Assembly: GCF_019970065.1 (NCBI RefSeq)
Contig: NZ_JAHXYH010000003.1
Location: 248,001-312,000, forward strand
Length of the DNA stretch: 64,000 nucleotides
Reading direction: 5' to 3'
From: Chryseobacterium sp. OSA05B
GTDB taxonomy: Bacteria > Bacteroidota > Bacteroidia > Flavobacteriales > Weeksellaceae
The notes under the pieces were generated by a model that searched no databases, was not told where the DNA came from, and was given only the letters and a program-made list of their open reading frames with translations. A program made the translations under genes and the position numbers. The stretch's first letter is position 1. Each line of letters opens with the position of its first letter. Below, in pieces: positions 1 to 7,780 of this stretch.

Positions 1-1064
1 TCGATCTTGTTGTTCACATTATTTGAGTTACTCGTGCTAAAATAAATTTTTCCGTTAGGTGCTGCCAACACATCCCTTATTCTTCCAAAACTTACCTGAG
101 GTATATCTACTTCTGAAATGATACTGCTTTGATTAGCATTGAATGTGAGCACATATATAGCCTGATTTTTCAATGAAGCCAGGAGCAGTTTATTTTGCCA
201 TTGAGGGAAGAGCGAATGGGTGTAAAATTCAATACCGCATACAGCAATCGTTGGGGTCCAGGATTTAGCAGGTTCATAAACATTGTTGGCGTTGCAAAAA
301 GTGATCTCCCCCGGTAAATTGCAATAGCCTTCAACATTGGGCCAGCCATAGTTCCTGCCAGCTTCTATGATGTTGATCTCGTCATCGTTACTGGGACCGT
401 GTTCACTGCTGACAAGTTTATTGCCCATCATAGTTAGCCCTTGCGGATTACGATGACCATAACTCCATACTGCAGAGCCAGGTATGGGATTGCCGGCAGG
501 GATAGTACCGTCAAGATTATAGCGGAGAATTTTACCGTTCAGTGATGATGTATTTTGAGGAAGAGTTTGATCTGCTGCATCGCCTGTAGTCATATACAGC
601 ATATTATTGCTGATGAGCAAACGGCTGCCATTATGGATGACAGCGGCATCTATAAAATCTACGATTAATCTTTTATAAGTAAGTGCATCTGTAGTTGGGT
701 TATATTCATACACCACTAATTTTTCCCGATAGTCATTCCCGTTTGCCAAATAATTGTAAGAGCAGAATACTTCAGGTGTATTAGGGAAATCAGGATGTAG
801 GGCCAAACCAAGCATTCCCCCTTCGCCGTTATTGATGGACACGTTTTGTTCAAGGATAAGTTGCTTTATTTCACCGGTCACCGGGTTGAGTCTCGAAATA
901 GCACCATGTCTTTGTGTAAACCAGATATTGCCATCCGGTGCACTAACCATTTCCCAGGGAATGTATAATCCGTTTTTAACTTCTCTTATGGAATAATCGT
1001 TTGTTTGTGCAAAAAGTTGAACATTAATCAATGCAGCAATAGCGAGAGTGTAAATTTTCATCAT
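1..1064 (-). CDS. PQQ-type glucose/sorbosone dehydrogenase, 3' end missing
   Basis: The frame is open from an ATG pair at 1064/1061 leftward to the window edge, so the C-terminus is missing. The N-terminus has a signal peptide ending LFAQ. After it come blades of a six-bladed beta-propeller of the glucose/sorbosone dehydrogenase family: IPWEM, GEGGMLGLALHPDFP, and the hallmark SEHGPSNDDEINII followed by GRNYGWP. Family members use pyrroloquinoline quinone and calcium in the periplasm to oxidise sugars, but many Bacteroidota homologues have unknown substrates. A promoter-like sequence lies just upstream (1084-1112). The family assignment is secure; the substrate is not known. Confidence 0.85.
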   Translation of the reverse strand, partial: MMKIYTLAIAALINVQLFAQTNDYSIREVKNGLYIPWEMVSAPDGNIWFTQRHGAISRLNPVTGEIKQLILEQNVSINNGEGGMLGLALHPDFPNTPEVFCSYNYLANGNDYREKLVVYEYNPTTDALTYKRLIVDFIDAAVIHNGSRLLISNNMLYMTTGDAADQTLPQNTSSLNGKILRYNLDGTIPAGNPIPGSAVWSYGHRNPQGLTMMGNKLVSSEHGPSNDDEINIIEAGRNYGWPNVEGYCNLPGEITFCNANNVYEPAKSWTPTIAVCGIEFYTHSLFPQWQNKLLLASLKNQAIYVLTFNANQSSIISEVDIPQVSFGRIRDVLAAPNGKIYFSTSNSNNVNNKI

Positions 1065-1083
1065 AATTTTAATATTGAGTATT

Positions 1084-1112
1084 CAAATTTAGAAAAAAAA
1101 GTATACAAACAA
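1084..1112 (-). promoter_or_regulatory. Bacteroidota-type promoter of the sugar dehydrogenase gene
   Basis: On the minus strand TTG (1112-1110) is followed after 18 nt by TAAATTTG (1091-1084), matching the flavobacterial TTG-N17-23-TAnnTTTG consensus. Transcription would start near 1077, about 13 nt before the ATG at 1064. Confidence 0.5.
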
Positions 1113-1316
1113 GATTCTTTTTATTTATTTAAATGCTGGTTTATAGATTGTTATATGGTTTATCCTAAAGTTTTGTTGAAAGCATTAATTTTAAATTATA
1201 AAAAATTTATTCTCTTGTATTTAATTCACACATTTTCGGTTTTTATTTTAATTTAATTTTTTTTCTTGAAGCCGGGATTTGAATCTAAACTTCTTAATCT
1301 TCATAGATTTGCATAA

Positions 1317-1346
1317 AAAAACCGCCCTTTTCAGGGCGGTATACTT
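1317..1346 (-). terminator. Rho-independent terminator after the bacteriocin-like gene
   Basis: Perfect stem ACCGCCC/GGGCGGT with loop TTTTCA (1321-1340). On the minus strand it is followed by a run of T residues (A run at 1314-1320 on the plus strand). It lies about 20 nt beyond the stop of the small minus-strand gene. Confidence 0.8.
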
Positions 1347-1367
1347 TTTTAATTTTAATGGCTTGGC

Positions 1368-1652
1368 TTAGCAAGTAGATCCACATGAAAGGACCTGGAT
1401 GTGTACAACGCCGTTTACAACGCACTGTACCTGGCATAATGTATTCCCTACAAGAACACCTACACCGTTTACAGCACCTCCTACTGTATTGGTAACGCCA
1501 CCTACAACGCCACCTACGATAGTACCTACACCACCTACAACTCCGCCAACTACTCCACCTAGTCCTCCGATAACACCTCCGATGTTATCAAAGATTCCGT
1601 CACCTGAAATAGTTTTCAATTCGTTTCTGTTCAATTTTTTAAAATTTTTCAT
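1368..1652 (-). CDS. Bacteriocin-like Gly/Val-rich peptide precursor with double-glycine-type leader
   Basis: A 94-aa product. The first 18 residues (MKNFKKLNRNELKTISGD) match the leader common to Chryseobacterium bacteriocin-like precursors, which normally end in GG; here the end is G-D-G. The core is almost entirely Gly and Val with repeated GGVVGG and GGVIGG units (residues 25-70), as in glycine-zipper pore formers. The C-terminus carries two CxxxC pairs (C73/C77 and C90/C94). The gene stands alone, with its own terminator and no transporter or peptidase beside it. The plus-strand frame over the same bases encodes only a Pro/Thr-rich mirror of the repeats. Leader recognition is confident; antimicrobial activity is inference. 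Confidence 0.75.
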   Translation of the reverse strand: MKNFKKLNRNELKTISGDGIFDNIGGVIGGLGGVVGGVVGGVGTIVGGVVGGVTNTVGGAVNGVGVLVGNTLCQVQCVVNGVVHIQVLSCGSTC

Positions 1653-2119
1653 GAGTATAATTTTATATTGTTATTACATCACTAAGATAAGAATAATTAC
1701 AATATGTTTATATTATTTCGAAAAAAATAATTAAATATATTTATAAATTAATATTTGATTAATATAAACGATATTTAATGAATATATCATTATTTGAATT
1801 ATCTTTCTTATTTTCATGAAAATGAACAATTTACAGGGGATATTTATGAAATTAAATTTTTCCCCTGAATTTTAAACTTTTATTGATCCCTTACATTCAT
1901 GCTTATTTCTATTAAAAATAAAAATGAAATTGCGTCACCAATTCTTTATTCTACTTCTTTAAAATTCAACAACCTGAAAAATTCATCCCAGCCCTACTTG
2001 ATTCTTTTGAATTGTGTTTTTGTTAAAAAATGTTATTTATTTTTTGTATATTTACGGAAATGTCTATTAATACTTTATAAAATAAGTTGTAAACATTCAT
2101 AATTTTTAAATAATATAAA
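1653..2119. other. Very AT-rich intergenic region between divergent genes
   Basis: 467 bases, almost all A/T, between the bacteriocin-like gene and the glycosyltransferase. No convincing coding sequence. A promoter-like TTTTTG (2017-2022) and TATATTTA (2047-2054) precede the glycosyltransferase, but the 24-nt spacing is long and the assignment is weak. Confidence 0.4.
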
Positions 2120-3082
2120 ATGAATAATGTTTACCCAAACGATAACAATGGGCATAGTATCGGCAATATTCCGGTGAAATCTGTCAATATTGCGTACCTG
2201 ATCCTGGTACATCGTTTACCCGATCAATTCAAACGACTTTTCGAGGCCATCTACGATCCTTCCAATTTTTATCTTATTCACATCGATAAAAAAGCCCATG
2301 AGGAAATTGGTGAAGAGGTAGGTGTCTTTTTGCAAAAATATCCGAATGTGCATATTCTTAAGAGTAAAAATGTTGTTTGGGGAGGTTACAGCATGGTTCA
2401 GGCTGAACTGGATGGAATGAAATATCTTTTGGAGATGAAGATGAAATGGGACTACTTTATCAATTTAAGTGGTCAGGATTATCCTTTAAAATCACAGGAA
2501 ATCATCAAAGATTTTCTTTCAAAGAACAATGGGAAGAGTTACATAAAAATTGCTGATCAGGAAAAAAGCAGACCTGAAACCATGAACAGGATCGAAAACT
2601 ACTTTGAAGAATCCGAAGATAAAATGTCTGAGAAAACGCATGCGAGAGGTTTTATGAAAGATGTCATTCCTTATATTGGCGGACAGTGGATGATCCTTAC
2701 CAGAAGCTGTTGTGAATTTATCTGCAACAGTACCGAAGTGAAAAAGTTTGAAGACTATTACCTGAATACCTTGATTGCAGATGAGTCATTTTTCCAGACT
2801 GTTCTGATGAATACTTCTTTCGACGGTATTCTGGTAGATGACGACAAAAGAGCCATCATCTGGATTCCTGACGGTGATATTAAATTACGCCCCAAAACGT
2901 TCACTGAGACGGATCTGGATTTTCTGCAAACCGGCAATCACCTCTTTGCACGAAAGTTTGATGACCATGTAGACAATCAAATTATTGACTCGATTAAAAT
3001 TCAATACGACGAACCTTTTGAAACCCTGATCAAAGTGAATGATATAAAAAGTATTACCAACAATTTAAACCACCTCAATTAG
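2120..3082 (+). CDS. GT14-family glycosyltransferase (core-2/I-branching type)
   Basis: A 320-aa protein without signal peptide or membrane segment. It has the layout of glycosyltransferase family 14: an N-terminal AYLILVHRLPDQFKRL strand-helix (about residues 25-40), YLIHIDKKA (51-59), the signature VVWGGYSMVQAEL (85-97) and the DYFINLSGQDYPLKS block (111-125). Human members add beta-1,6-GlcNAc or xylose using UDP-sugars. In flavobacteria they occur singly or in polysaccharide loci and the acceptor is unknown. No other polysaccharide genes flank it. The ATG at 2120 is the first in frame, and a terminator follows the stop. Confidence 0.88.
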   Translation: MNNVYPNDNNGHSIGNIPVKSVNIAYLILVHRLPDQFKRLFEAIYDPSNFYLIHIDKKAHEEIGEEVGVFLQKYPNVHILKSKNVVWGGYSMVQAELDGMKYLLEMKMKWDYFINLSGQDYPLKSQEIIKDFLSKNNGKSYIKIADQEKSRPETMNRIENYFEESEDKMSEKTHARGFMKDVIPYIGGQWMILTRSCCEFICNSTEVKKFEDYYLNTLIADESFFQTVLMNTSFDGILVDDDKRAIIWIPDGDIKLRPKTFTETDLDFLQTGNHLFARKFDDHVDNQIIDSIKIQYDEPFETLIKVNDIKSITNNLNHLN

Positions 3083-3128
3083 AAATTATTGAATTGAATC
3101 CTTGAAAGAGGTTTCAATATCTATAGGT

Positions 3129-3156
3129 ACCCTGGCTCAATCGGTCAGGGTTTTTA
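3129..3156 (+). terminator. Rho-independent terminator after the GT14 gene
   Basis: Stem ACCCTG/CAGGGT with a 10-nt loop, followed by TTTTTAT on the plus strand, about 50 nt after the glycosyltransferase stop. Confidence 0.75.
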
Positions 3157-3330
3157 TTTGCAGAAAATTGGGGAAGATTTTTTCCGGTCATCTGGGCCAT
3201 CTTGTTTTATAAAACTGGGTGACTAAAGTGGCTCAGAGTCTTCCTAATTTTGTGCTCAGAAAAACAAGATTTATGGAAGTGAAATCACTTGAAATATTAA
3301 GAACAGTAATTGAGCAGTTCCTTTTGTCGG

Positions 3331-3359
3331 ATTGAAATATTTTTTATTTGTTAACTTTG
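3331..3359 (+). promoter_or_regulatory. Promoter of the methionine aminopeptidase gene
   Basis: ATTG (3331-3334), 17 nt, then TAACTTTG (3352-3359), an exact match to the -7 consensus TAnnTTTG. It gives a leader of about 32 nt before the ATG at 3398. The gap 3083-3397 otherwise holds only the terminator. Confidence 0.6.
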
Positions 3360-3397
3360 CCGTTTCTAAATAATTATTTAACCGTAAATAAAAGACT

Positions 3398-4162
3398 ATG
3401 TCTATAACCAATGAACAGGAGTTGGCAGGAATGCAGAAAGCGAGTGAAGCTGTGGCCTATACTTTAAAAGAAATGATTCAGTACGCTAAACCCGGCATGA
3501 CCACGAAAGACCTTGATGAATATGGAGCGAAGATTCTCTCTGATTTTGGGGCGAAATCTGCGCCGCATCTTACCTACGGATTTCCCGGCTGGACCTGCAT
3601 CAGTGTAGACAATGAGTTCTGCCACGGTATTCCTACTGACAAAAGAGTTTTAAAGGAAGGAGATCTCATCAATATTGATGTTTCTGCAGAACTCGACGGG
3701 TACTGGTCTGATAACGGCGGTTCTTTTGTGATCGGGAAAGATATTCATCAGCACCAGAAACTTGTGAATGCTTCCAAAGAAATTTTACAGAAAGCCATCA
3801 ACAATATAAAAGGCGGCGTAAAAATAGCAGACATAGGATTTCTCATGGAAACCGAAGCTAAAAAAAGAGGGTTTAAAGTCATCAGAAACCTGGCCGGGCA
3901 TGGCATCGGAAGAAGCCTGCACGAACAGCCGGATGAACTGATGAATTACAGAAACCGATATGACTCCAGAAGGTTTAAAAAGAATTCCGTGGTGGCCATT
4001 GAGACTTTTATCTCTACATCCTCCAATATTGCAGTAGAACTGAATGACGGCTGGACGATGGTAGGCAACAAAGGCGGCTATATGGCACAGCACGAACATA
4101 CCATTGTTGTAACCGATGGGAAACCTATCATTTTAACTGAAATGAATGAGATCTTGAACTAG
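3398..4162 (+). CDS. map: Methionine aminopeptidase, type I
   Basis: A 254-aa cytoplasmic pita-bread-fold enzyme that removes the initiator methionine from new proteins. All five metal ligands are in place: D94 (NIDVSAE), D105 (DGYWSDNGG), H168 (GHGIGRSLHEQP), E202 (AIETFIS) and E233 (QHEHTIVV). The substrate-pocket histidine H76 lies in FCHGIP. The D105 segment reads SDNGGSF where housekeeping enzymes have GDTS. The gene is monocistronic with its own promoter and is not in a ribosomal-protein operon, so it may be a second copy. Length is normal for the short type I form. Confidence 0.95.
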   Translation: MSITNEQELAGMQKASEAVAYTLKEMIQYAKPGMTTKDLDEYGAKILSDFGAKSAPHLTYGFPGWTCISVDNEFCHGIPTDKRVLKEGDLINIDVSAELDGYWSDNGGSFVIGKDIHQHQKLVNASKEILQKAINNIKGGVKIADIGFLMETEAKKRGFKVIRNLAGHGIGRSLHEQPDELMNYRNRYDSRRFKKNSVVAIETFISTSSNIAVELNDGWTMVGNKGGYMAQHEHTIVVTDGKPIILTEMNEILN

Positions 4163-4164
4163 AG

Positions 4165-4200
4165 ATTGGAAGCAGGAAGAAGGATGATGGAAGTTTTTAT
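4165..4200 (+). repeat. Dispersed repeat, GGAAGCTGGAAGA family, copy 1
   Basis: Reads ATTGGAAGCAGGAAGAAGG and then ATGATGGAAGTTTTTAT, immediately after the map stop codon. It belongs to the same degenerate family as copies near 15921, 16030, 19279, 22841, 22984, 30087 and 30220. Confidence 0.6.
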
Positions 4201-4245
4201 CAGACCTTTCATTGACTTGACTCTCTTCATTTTTTACTATAAAAC

Positions 4246-4279
4246 AAAAGCATCTGTACATTTTACAGATGCTTTTTTA
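4246..4279. terminator. Bidirectional terminator between map and the lipoprotein remnant
   Basis: Stem AAAAGCATCTGT/ACAGATGCTTTT with an 8-nt loop. It has a T run on both strands, so it can end both the rightward map transcript and the leftward lipoprotein transcript. Confidence 0.85.
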
Positions 4280-4296
4280 TGTTGGATAATCCGGTT

Positions 4297-4674
4297 TTAT
4301 TTATTTTCTAATTCAACGGTGTATTGTTTTGGAGAGTATTTAGTCAGAGAACCTGTTGCAGCATCAATTCCTACACCGATGGCTCCACCAAGAAGAATAT
4401 TCAGCAGGGTTACTGCATTAAAGTTTTTCACCAGCTTCACCTCCTTCGTATTATATCCTTCTTTTTAAAAGGTAACAGTCTGTTTGCTCAGCGACCTTGA
4501 AATATCAGCCGTACACGGTGTTGTACATTTTTCTACACCTTTATGGAATACTTTGGCTCCTTCTGGCGATGATGTAAATGATATTGAATCTTTAGTTCCT
4601 GTAAAAATACTTGCACATGAAGTGGTTGAAAGGATAAGACCAAAAGACAATACAGTCAATAATTTTTTTCTCAT
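4297..4674 (-). pseudogene. Small outer-membrane lipoprotein gene interrupted by an in-frame stop
   Basis: The ATG at 4674 opens a lipoprotein signal ending TTSC (C20), followed by ASIFTGTKDSISFTSSPEGAK, a PEGA-like segment and CTTPCTADI. A TAA at 4467-4465 stops it after 69 residues. The same frame then runs for 55 more sensible codons (KEGYNTKEVKLVKNFNAV, then LLGGAIGVGIDAATGSLTKY) to a TAA at 4299-4297, just before a terminator. One base change (AAA to TAA) in a T4A5 tract would explain it. The intact product would be about 125 aa, with a C-terminal glycine-rich hydrophobic segment. It is either a true nonsense mutation or a sequencing error. Confidence 0.75.
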
Positions 4675-4851
4675 AGATTTTAACGTTAATAGCGATGAAC
4701 AGATATTTTTATCTATTTCTTTTAGCTTATTTTACCGCGGCGCGAACTTACAAAAAAATAATATTAAAGAAAAGGAGAATGAGCGAATGGCTTGATTTTA
4801 GATTAGAAATAACTAATTATTATTGTCAATATTCATCAAAATTATGGATTT

Positions 4852-7743
4852 ATGGAAAATTTTAAAAAAATAATTTTGAAAATTCTAAAATGGACAGGAA
4901 TTTCAATAGCAGCTATTTTATTTTTAATGTTTATCATTCCCATACTTTTTCCGGGGACGATTTCTCAGCAGGTAAAAATATTTGCGAATCAACATCTTGC
5001 GGGAAAACTCGATTATAAAAAAACGCATCTCACGTTCTTCCGGCACTTCCCTTCTCTTACGGTTTCTGTGGATAACCTCGTTTTACAGGGCTCAAAACCT
5101 TTTCAGAACGACACTTTACTGACGGCCAAAGAAGTCGCAGTGGGAATCAATCTTAAAAATCTGATTTTCAACCGTGAAGTGAAAATTGATGAAATTTATG
5201 TCACCGATGCCAATGCCAATGTTTTTGTCAACAGCAAAGGAGAAGCGAATTACAATGTTTACGTCTCCAAACCTTCCGGAAAACCTAAAGATACTACAGA
5301 AACGGGAGCTTCAATAAAATTGGATCTGATCAGGTTTAAAAACTGGAATATTAAATATAATGACCATTCTGCAAGGGTTTTAGTAGATGCCAAAGGGCTG
5401 AATTATACAGGGAAAGGCGGATTGAGTGAGGATATTTTTGATCTTCAGACCAATCTTGATATTGATAAAGTGGATTTCAGTCTGAACAGAATTTATTACG
5501 CCAAACAAAAAACCTTACATGCTGACCTGATTACCCGAATTAACACCAATGCCTTAACTTTTGTATTAAAAAAGAATGAGTTGAGGATTAATGATCTCCC
5601 TTTGAAATTCATCGGTTTTATAAGCATTCTTAAGGATGGATATAATATGGATATTAAGGCGGCTTCGGAAAAAACAACGATCCGTGAAATGATCTCTGTG
5701 CTGCCTCCGCAATATCTCGACTGGGCCAAAGACACTAAAATAGAAGGTAACAGTGATCTGTATTTTCATATCAAAGGCAGATTCAGTGAACCAAAAAGTA
5801 TGAAACCGAGAGTCAAAGTACGCCTTTTGGTTAAAAATGGCTTTGTTGCTAATGGAAAAGCACCTGTTCCGATGAATAATCTGAATATGGATTTGAATGT
5901 GGATTTACCATCATTAGATACCGATCAGCTTGCTATAGACTTAAAAAGACTGAGCTTTGATCTGGGACCGAATAATAATTTCCGCGCTTATGTAAAAACC
6001 AAAGGCCTGAATGAAATGCAGGTAGATGCCAATATCAAAGGGGCTGTAGACCTTAAGACGTTGAGCCGTGCTTTAGGACTGAAAGATATTGATATCCGGG
6101 GATTGATGGATACCAATATTAAAGCCAATGGAATTTTCAGTCTTGATAAAAAGCTGTTCCCGAAAACCAATGGCTACCTGAATCTTAAAAACGGTCTGAT
6201 CAAAACAAAATACTATCCCAACCCTATCCAGAATATCAATGTGGTAGCGAATATGATCAATACCGACGGGACTTTCAAAAGCCTCGGCGTAAAACTGGAC
6301 CCTTTCAGCTTTGATTTTGAAGGAAATCCTGTTTTTGTGAATGCCGATCTCCAAAACTTTGAAGATTTGCTGTATAAAGTCCGCGCAAAAGGCGTATTGA
6401 ATATCGGAAGAATTTATAAAGTTTTTGCGAAAAAAGGATTTGACATCAGTGGATTGATTATGGCTGACCTTTCCCTCAATGGCCGCCAGAGTTATGCCAC
6501 AACAGGCCAGTACAGCAAACTTGACAACAAAGGAACTTTAATTTTAAAGAACATTAAAGCCACGACAGAATACCTTCCAAAATCATTTTTTATCAGAGAA
6601 GGAAATTTCCAGTTTGAAAATGAAAAAATGTGGTTCAGAAAATTCCTGGCCACCTACGGAAAATCTGATTTTGCCCTGAATGGTTATCTTCTTAATACCA
6701 TCAATTATTTTATCGAAAGAAAAGGAACGCTTCACGGGAAGTTTACCTTGAATTCCAATTACATTCTGATCGATGAATTTATGGCGCTTAAAAATGGCGA
6801 TAATACCGATACATCTATCGAAGTGGAGTACGCAAAAGTAGAAAACCCGAAAAGCAGCGGCGTGGTCATCATCCCTAAAAACCTGGATGTTTCTCTGGAA
6901 GCCAATGCGCAAAAGGTTGAATTTAAAGGACTAACACTTAATCATCTGAAAGGAAATGCTTCTGTGAATAAAGGCGAGGTTTATCTTAAAAATACCTCGT
7001 TTGACATTATCGGAAGCCGCATGAATATTGATGCCCGTTATCAGAACGAATCTCCACTGACGGCTAATTATGATGTAGCCCTTAAAGTTCAGGATTTTGA
7101 TGTTCAGCGGGCTTACAAAGAAATTGATATGGTGCGTGAAATGGCCACTGCAGCCAAAGATGTCAAAGGAATCGTATCCCTGGATTATAAACTGAAAGGT
7201 GATTTTGATAAAAATATGAGCCCGATTTACCCTTCACTTGAAGGTGGCGGAACGGTTAATCTACGGGATGTAGAAGTGAAAAACCTGAAAATGCTTTCTG
7301 CTGTCGGGGATAATATCGGGGCAAAGGCTTTTGACAATCCGGATATGAAAGGCGTAACGATTGAAACCAATATCAAAAACAACCTGATCCATGTAGATAA
7401 ATTCACCTTTAAAGTTTCCGTTCTGAGACCGTCCATCAGCGGAACGACAAGTTTCAACGGATTATTGGACTTAAGAGTAAGAGTAGGTCTTCCTCCCGGT
7501 GGCTGGATTGGCTTCCCAATTGTTGTTACGGGAACTCACAGCAAACCGAAAATCAAGATTTTCAGTAAAACCGGGCAGGGAATTGTAGATGCTCTATATA
7601 ATCAGAAATCAAATAAAGTGATCCGTGAAGAAAGACGGGCCGAGAAAAAAACAAGAAGGCAACAGCGGAAAGAAAAAGAAGCTCAGGAAGAGCGGGCTAA
7701 AAAAGCAGAAAAGCAGATCAACAAAGATCTTAAGGAAAAATAA
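4852..7743 (+). CDS. AsmA-family inner-membrane-anchored protein
   Basis: A 963-aa protein with one N-terminal membrane segment (about residues 13-32, ISIAAILFLMFIIPILFPG). The AsmA N-terminal domain follows (GKLDYKKTHLTFFRHFPSLTV). A long repetitive beta-rich body comes next and ends in the AsmA C-terminal region (ATAAKDVKGIVSLDYKLKG... FKVSVLRPSISGTTSFNGLLDL), then a strongly basic tail of about 50 residues. Family members form grooved beta rods spanning the periplasm and are implicated in phospholipid transport and outer-membrane homeostasis. The Lys/Arg/Glu-rich tail is unusual in a secreted protein of this family. It appears monocistronic. An ATG at 4844 is out of frame, so 4852 is used. 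Confidence 0.85.
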   Translation: MENFKKIILKILKWTGISIAAILFLMFIIPILFPGTISQQVKIFANQHLAGKLDYKKTHLTFFRHFPSLTVSVDNLVLQGSKPFQNDTLLTAKEVAVGINLKNLIFNREVKIDEIYVTDANANVFVNSKGEANYNVYVSKPSGKPKDTTETGASIKLDLIRFKNWNIKYNDHSARVLVDAKGLNYTGKGGLSEDIFDLQTNLDIDKVDFSLNRIYYAKQKTLHADLITRINTNALTFVLKKNELRINDLPLKFIGFISILKDGYNMDIKAASEKTTIREMISVLPPQYLDWAKDTKIEGNSDLYFHIKGRFSEPKSMKPRVKVRLLVKNGFVANGKAPVPMNNLNMDLNVDLPSLDTDQLAIDLKRLSFDLGPNNNFRAYVKTKGLNEMQVDANIKGAVDLKTLSRALGLKDIDIRGLMDTNIKANGIFSLDKKLFPKTNGYLNLKNGLIKTKYYPNPIQNINVVANMINTDGTFKSLGVKLDPFSFDFEGNPVFVNADLQNFEDLLYKVRAKGVLNIGRIYKVFAKKGFDISGLIMADLSLNGRQSYATTGQYSKLDNKGTLILKNIKATTEYLPKSFFIREGNFQFENEKMWFRKFLATYGKSDFALNGYLLNTINYFIERKGTLHGKFTLNSNYILIDEFMALKNGDNTDTSIEVEYAKVENPKSSGVVIIPKNLDVSLEANAQKVEFKGLTLNHLKGNASVNKGEVYLKNTSFDIIGSRMNIDARYQNESPLTANYDVALKVQDFDVQRAYKEIDMVREMATAAKDVKGIVSLDYKLKGDFDKNMSPIYPSLEGGGTVNLRDVEVKNLKMLSAVGDNIGAKAFDNPDMKGVTIETNIKNNLIHVDKFTFKVSVLRPSISGTTSFNGLLDLRVRVGLPPGGWIGFPIVVTGTHSKPKIKIFSKTGQGIVDALYNQKSNKVIREERRAEKKTRRQQRKEKEAQEERAKKAEKQINKDLKEK

Positions 7744-7744
7744 A

Positions 7745-7780
7745 AAGAAAGACTGTCCGGTGTGGCAGTCTTTATTTTAT
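7745..7780. terminator. Bidirectional terminator between asmA-like gene and dnaE
   Basis: Stem AAAGACTG/CAGTCTTT (7748-7755 and 7766-7773) with T-rich flanks on both strands, placed between convergent stops at 7743 and 7777. Confidence 0.8.

Noticed and set aside
1399..1734. Plus-strand frame encoding a Pro/Thr-rich 111-residue product
   Set aside because: It is the complement of the Gly/Val repeats of the minus-strand bacteriocin-like gene, lacks any domain and reads into AT-rich non-coding sequence.
4166..4468. Plus-strand frame of 100 codons after map
   Set aside because: It spans a strong bidirectional terminator and is antisense to the lipoprotein remnant.
4852..7743. AsmA-like protein as an adhesin or TonB-type barrel
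   Set aside because: Single N-terminal anchor, AsmA N- and C-terminal signatures and lack of barrel-closing aromatic terminus favour the AsmA family.
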